A DNA stretch of 64,000 nucleotides from Ornithinibacillus scapharcae TW25 (GTDB lineage Bacteria; Bacillota; Bacilli; Bacillales; Amphibacillaceae): contig NZ_AEWH01000068.1 in assembly GCF_000190475.1 (NCBI RefSeq), positions 124,001 to 188,000 on the forward strand, written 5' to 3'. Positions within the stretch are counted from its first letter, which is position 1. The number at the start of each line of letters is the position of its first letter. Under the pieces are notes generated by a model. The model was not told the DNA's origin. It worked only from the letters and a program-made list of their open reading frames with translations, and ran no database searches. Of this stretch, positions 63,971 through 64,000 are shown piece by piece. The translations under genes were made by a program, and so were the position numbers.

Positions 63971-64000
63971 TAAAAGGGCTATTCTCGATAGAAGAATAGC
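63971..64000 (-). terminator. Possible terminator of a minus-strand gene beyond the window
   Basis: GCTATTCT (63978-63985) pairs with AGAATAGC (63993-64000), with TTTTA following on the minus strand. The bases 63814-63970 show nothing else clear. Confidence 0.5.

Overview
The window is a low-GC, gene-dense chromosomal segment of an endospore-forming member of the Bacillaceae, probably of the halotolerant Oceanobacillus/Virgibacillus type. The evidence is synteny with the Bacillus subtilis ysdC-to-ytfI region (ysdCBA, rplT-rpmI-infC, thrS-ytxC, dnaIB-nrdR, gapB, coaE-mutM-polA, phoRP, mdh-icd-citZ, ytvI, pyk-pfkA, accAD, ytsJ, dnaE, ytrHI, nrnA, ytoI, ytkL, ald, ackA-ytxK, tpx, ytfJI) and several sporulation genes. 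Strong GGAGG ribosome binding sites and intrinsic terminators separate nearly every unit. Genus-level placement is inference.

Layout. 1-5.4 kb: a truncated ABC ATPase, a lytic transglycosylase, small membrane proteins, the ysdC peptidase, a frame-shifted dUTPase, sigma-W-type ysdB, a nucleotidyltransferase-like protein and an acetyltransferase. 5.4-14.7 kb (minus strand): translation and replication initiation genes, with a T-box before thrS and an L20-type leader before infC, which starts with AUU. 14.9-22.4 kb: gapB with two CcpN-type operators, coaE, mutM, polA, phoR, phoP. 22.5-24.4 kb: an antibiotic-resistance-type ABC-F gene with an attenuator leader carrying two tiny ORFs, placed between mdh and phoP. 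24.5-37 kb: TCA cycle (citZ-icd-mdh), glycolysis (pfkA-pyk), acetyl-CoA carboxylase (accDA) and malic enzyme (ytsJ) with a FadR-like regulator and a matching palindromic operator. 37-44.9 kb: dnaE, ytrHI, ytzJ-like, nrnA, ytpI, ytoI.

45.0-54.7 kb holds the most distinctive content: a complete type IV pilus locus on the minus strand. It encodes three minor pilins (one very large, with a repetitive beta-solenoid-like C-terminus), PilB with a MshE-type N-terminus, PilT, PilC, major pilin PilA, prepilin peptidase PilD, and PilM, PilN, PilO. Directly before pilA lies a sequence with the hallmark core of a class II cyclic-di-GMP riboswitch behind its own -10 box, and a terminator-like hairpin follows pilA. 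Extension and retraction ATPases are both present, so the pili should be retractable, and the second messenger probably controls pilin output.

54.8-64 kb: ytkL, pspA with a consensus sigma-W promoter, an Xaa-Pro peptidase, ald, a small uncatalogued gene, a universal stress protein, ackA-ytxK, a thiol peroxidase without the usual resolving cysteine, ytfJ and ytfI.

Quality note: four genes that are normally intact (dUTPase, polA, phoP, pfkA) are interrupted, three of them explicable by lost bases in short homopolymers. Sequencing or assembly error is the simplest explanation, and these loci should be re-read before any biological meaning is given to them.
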